A stretch of DNA of 64,000 nt from G963662265 sp963668545. Its GTDB lineage: Bacteria; Spirochaetota; Spirochaetia; CADAEX01. The notes beneath the pieces were generated by a model. That model was not told the DNA's origin. It ran no database searches and was given only the letters and a program-made list of their open reading frames with translations. The stretch's first letter is position 1. Each line of letters opens with the position of its first letter. The position numbers and the translations under genes are program-made. Location: assembly GCA_963668545.1 (NCBI GenBank), contig OY764868.1, forward strand, positions 3,224,001-3,288,000, given 5' to 3'. Positions 62,140-64,000 of the stretch are shown here, piece by piece.

Positions 62140-62694
62140 ATGAAAAAAATTATAATAAGTTTGATATTTATAACAGTAGCTTTTTGTGCTTTTCCTCAAG
62201 AAGCGAATATGAGATTTCAATCTCAAATAGCTAGATTATTTGCACTCTATATTCCAAGTGCCGATTACAGTGTTGATTGGAACGCTAATAATACTGGAGA
62301 AGTTCTCAATATAAAATTTCCTGAAGTGAAATCATCAACTTATAATAGAAATATAATACCTAATTTAACAATTCAAATTGAAAAGAAATACAAATCCTTT
62401 GATACAAAGAGTGAATTGATAAGTTTGTTGAATGACATGGAAAAAAGTCATTTCAAAGCAATATCAACAGGTCAAAAAGTCGATGGAGTCAATTTACAAT
62501 ACTCTATTGAAACTTTTGTAGCCTGTCAAAGCTATAAAGATCTTAAGATAAACAATATGAACCATACAATTCTTATCATGCTTGGACAATATGAAGACAT
62601 GGCTGCCAGAGTAATATTTGATGCTACTGATGATATATTTGAAAACACTCTTGAAACTGCAAAAACCATAATAAATAGTATTATTCTTGATTAA
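62140..62694 (+). CDS. Cassette gene: secreted protein of unknown function
   Basis: A 184-residue protein with a clear signal peptide (KKIIISLIFITVAFCAFPQEA); a Cys lies near the end of the hydrophobic core, so a lipoprotein is possible but the lipobox is poor. The mature part has mixed strands (EVLNIKFPEVKSSTYN, NLTIQIEKKYKSF, NHTILIMLGQYEDMAARVIFDA) and no family I recognise. AAAGGATG precedes the ATG. It is the only gene in the cassette 62036-62917 and is AT-rich like the FRG gene. Confidence 0.75.
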   Translation: MKKIIISLIFITVAFCAFPQEANMRFQSQIARLFALYIPSADYSVDWNANNTGEVLNIKFPEVKSSTYNRNIIPNLTIQIEKKYKSFDTKSELISLLNDMEKSHFKAISTGQKVDGVNLQYSIETFVACQSYKDLKINNMNHTILIMLGQYEDMAARVIFDATDDIFENTLETAKTIINSIILD

Positions 62695-62759
62695 AGAATA
62701 TATCAAAGTAAAACTATGAGAAGTTTAAATAATGTTGTTAGTGAAGGTAGGCGCAACTA

Positions 62760-62925
62760 CTTATAACAAGAAATATATGATAAAAACTGAATTAGAATAA
62801 ATATAAGCAAACAGTTTTTATCAAAATTGCCAGAATATTTTCTGTTTCAGGATAATTTCAGAAGGTGTATGATTATTTCATATGAAGCACTCTGGCAACT
62901 TCATATATTTCTGAAACGTTTTCGG
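62760..62925 (+). repeat. attC site 7 (secreted-protein cassette)
   Basis: R'' CTTATAAC (62760-62767), spacer A, arm AGAAATATATGA; right arm TCATATATTTCT (62901-62912), spacer GAAAC, R' GTTTTCGG (62918). The inner stem is TTGCCAGA/TCTGGCAA. R'' is the exact complement of this cassette's own start, GTTATAAG at 62036. Confidence 0.88.
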
Positions 62926-63352
62926 AAATGGCTCTGACTCACAACTTCATTCATTATTCACAAAAATCTGTCTCAGCCTTTTTTCCATGGTTTTGTGTCT
63001 CATTTCTCGGTTTCAACTGCACTTTTTCAGTTCTGCTTTTACAACTTCTTGCTTAGATTTTTCATGACTCTTATTGGTATAAGTTTTTATATTTTTGCAG
63101 TTTCACTTCTCACCAGTTTTGATATTGATAAGCACTAAGGGCTGAGTCAGATTTTGTCCTGACTTACACTCTTTCGTTTTCTTCACGCCACATCCGAAAA
63201 CAGCGTATATCCGGCTCCGGCTTGTGGGATGTATTTTCAGGGTAAAACGTCCTTCGCCAAAAATGCCAGGACTTTTTGTGTTGCAGAGTAAATGCAGCAG
63301 GTGTATCATTAATCAAAATAAAGCGGCTGGCATCTTCGGATATACGCGTGCC
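62918..63352 (+). repeat. Gene-poor repeated cassette, copy 4 (435 bp)
   Basis: Fourth copy, separated from copies 1-3 by two gene cassettes. The short hydrophobic frame is 63064-63138. The second residue block reads MALTHNFIHYSQ, showing slight divergence. Confidence 0.85.
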
Positions 63353-63360
63353 GTTTTCGG
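63194..63360 (+). repeat. attC site 8 (repeat cassette copy 4)
   Basis: CCGAAAAC at 63194-63201 and GTTTTCGG at 63353-63360, with arms and inner stem as in site 3. Confidence 0.88.
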
Positions 63361-63786
63361 AAATGGCTCTGACATACAACTTCATTCATTATTCACGAAA
63401 ATCTGTCTCAGCCTTTTTTCAAGGTTTTGTGTCTAATCCTTGGGTTTCAACTGCACTGGTTCAGTTCTGCTCTTATAACATTTTGCTTTGATTTTTCATG
63501 ACGCTTATGGATATAAGTTTTTATATTTTTGCAGTTTCACTTTTCTTCAGTTCTGATATCGATAAGCACAAAGGGCTGAGTCAGATTTTGTCCTGACCTA
63601 CACTCTTTCGTTTCCTTCACGCCACATCCGAAAACAGCGTATATCCGGCTCCGGCTTGTGGGATGTATTTTCAGGGTAAAACGTCCTTCGCCAAAAATGC
63701 CAGGACTTTTTGTGTTGCAGAGTAAATACAGCAGGTGTATCATTAATCAAAATAAAGCGGCTGGCATCTTCGGATATACGCGTGCC
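63353..63786 (+). repeat. Gene-poor repeated cassette, copy 5 (434 bp)
   Basis: Fifth copy, in tandem with copy 4. The short hydrophobic frame is 63498-63596, with MTLMDISFYIFAVSLFF. Confidence 0.85.
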
Positions 63787-63794
63787 GTTATAAG
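63628..63794 (+). repeat. attC site 9 (repeat cassette copy 5)
   Basis: CCGAAAAC at 63628-63635; right core GTTATAAG at 63787, since the next cassette differs. Confidence 0.88.
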
Positions 63795-63944
63795 CAATGT
63801 TTCCGCTAAGAGGAGAACGCCCATACCTCCGCCGACGGGCGAAGATTTAAAATTTATGATAAATTCAAAATAAAATGAAAGTATCTATGTATTGAATGAT
63901 ACGAAAGAATATGTTTATCAGAAAGAACTAAAATGAAATCATAG

Positions 63945-64000
63945 ATGGTAAAACTTGACTTTTTCGTGATTAATAGTGATAGTTTTGTGATATTTCTGAT
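63945..64000 (+). CDS. Possible start of the next cassette gene
   Basis: An ATG at 63945 opens a frame (MVKLDFFVINSDSFVIFL) that stays open to the window edge, inside the cassette that starts at 63787. The ribosome site is weak (AGAAAGAAC). A GCCC/GGGC hairpin with an ACCTCC loop (63818-63841) lies upstream, as in the FRG cassette. The evidence is too short to name a family. Confidence 0.35.
   Translation, partial: MVKLDFFVINSDSFVIFL

Larger units (their letters stand above)
56492..64000. mobile_element. Chromosomal integron: recombinase plus cassette array (runs off the window)
   Basis: The recombinase (minus) is followed by at least eight attC-like sites, all oriented with a TAAC-type left core and a GTT right core reading away from the recombinase. 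Cassette boundaries (G of GTT) fall at 57519, 57612, 59624, 60058, 60492, 60927, 62036, 62918, 63353 and 63787. Cassette genes are on the plus strand and are AT-richer than the flanking chromosome. The start of several cassettes is complementary to the R'' core of the same cassette (for example GTTATGT at 57612 with ACATAAC at 59486, and GTTATAAG at 62036 with CTTATAAC at 62760), as expected when cassettes move as circles. Confidence 0.88.

Noticed and set aside
59808..63743. Repeated 65-73-residue minus-strand frames (MIHLLHLLCNTKSPG..., MKLYVRAISENGTR...)
   Set aside because: They run across attC sites and cassette boundaries and are open only because the cassette copies are near-identical; they have no ribosome site or family match.
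57400..63794. Spaced repeats as a CRISPR array
   Set aside because: Repeats are 90-170 bp imperfect palindromes separated by variable gene-sized DNA, not short repeats with uniform spacers, and no cas gene is present.
59929..63873. Plus-strand frames beginning in attC (MGCIFRVKRPSPKMPG..., MCCRVNAAGVSL...)
   Set aside because: They start inside the attC hairpin and cross into the next cassette; the structured DNA explains their conservation.

Overview
The window looks like chromosome of a spirochaete, probably from the Treponema/Spirochaeta side of the phylum. The evidence is an archaeal-type PheS/PheT pair (known from Borrelia and Treponema), many AT-leaning genes with strong GGAG ribosome sites, periplasmic binding proteins whose signal peptides end in FAGGS, and a chromosomal integron cassette array of the general kind described in Treponema denticola. 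Genus is an inference. No rRNA, tRNA or CRISPR array was seen.

Region 1 (1-21.5 kb) is mostly core. It has the end of a ThrH-type phosphatase, then a signalling cluster on the minus strand (a cyclic-nucleotide-binding protein, a double-receiver regulator and a hybrid histidine kinase with an Hpt domain). Next come an adenosine-specific kinase family protein, pheS-pheT, a TIGR00300 ornithine cyclodeaminase-like enzyme, rlmKL, ychF, two P-loop kinases, a MutT/MTH1-like NUDIX enzyme and an HD-GYP response regulator. A sodium:solute symporter follows with a 59-residue accessory protein; two ACCGAC-N6-GTCGGT palindromes upstream and a TetR gene downstream suggest TetR control.

Region 2 (21.5-28.5 kb) is a minus-strand operon: binding protein, fused permease, ATPase, RpiR regulator and HAD phosphatase. 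The transporter resembles ferric-iron systems, but the RpiR and phosphatase partners fit a phosphorylated-sugar importer better. A divergent Mut7-C gene shares its upstream region, which holds a repeated 24-bp element.

Region 3 (28.5-46.5 kb) is a citrate fermentation locus. A beta-propeller histidine kinase and a NarL-type regulator precede citC-citD-citE-citF, tctC-tctB-tctA and a citX-citG fusion. oadG, oadA and oadB for the sodium-pumping oxaloacetate decarboxylase lie on the other strand. Together they would import citrate, split it to acetate and oxaloacetate, and decarboxylate oxaloacetate to pyruvate while pumping sodium. A family-4-like uracil-DNA glycosylase and a LysR gene sit between the two halves.

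Region 4 (46.7-56.4 kb) is a mixed set: sirtuin, aminotransferase, endonuclease Q, DMT exporter, diguanylate cyclase, apolipoprotein N-acyltransferase, GNAT, SPL-type radical SAM protein, phosphoribosyltransferase and cupin.

Region 5 (56.5-64 kb) is the standout. A tyrosine recombinase on the minus strand is followed by a cassette array with at least eight attC-like sites reading away from it. In most cassettes the first bases after the conserved G are complementary, or nearly so, to the left core (R'') of the cassette's own attC. All attC families share an unusual geometry: 1-nt left spacer (A), 11-bp arms and 5-nt right spacer. Cassettes carry a protein with seven zinc fingers around a nuclease-like core, an FRG-domain protein, a secreted protein, five near-identical 434/435-bp units without a clear gene, and an incomplete last cassette. 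The recombinase is only 266 residues and lacks the extra segment typical of IntI integrases.
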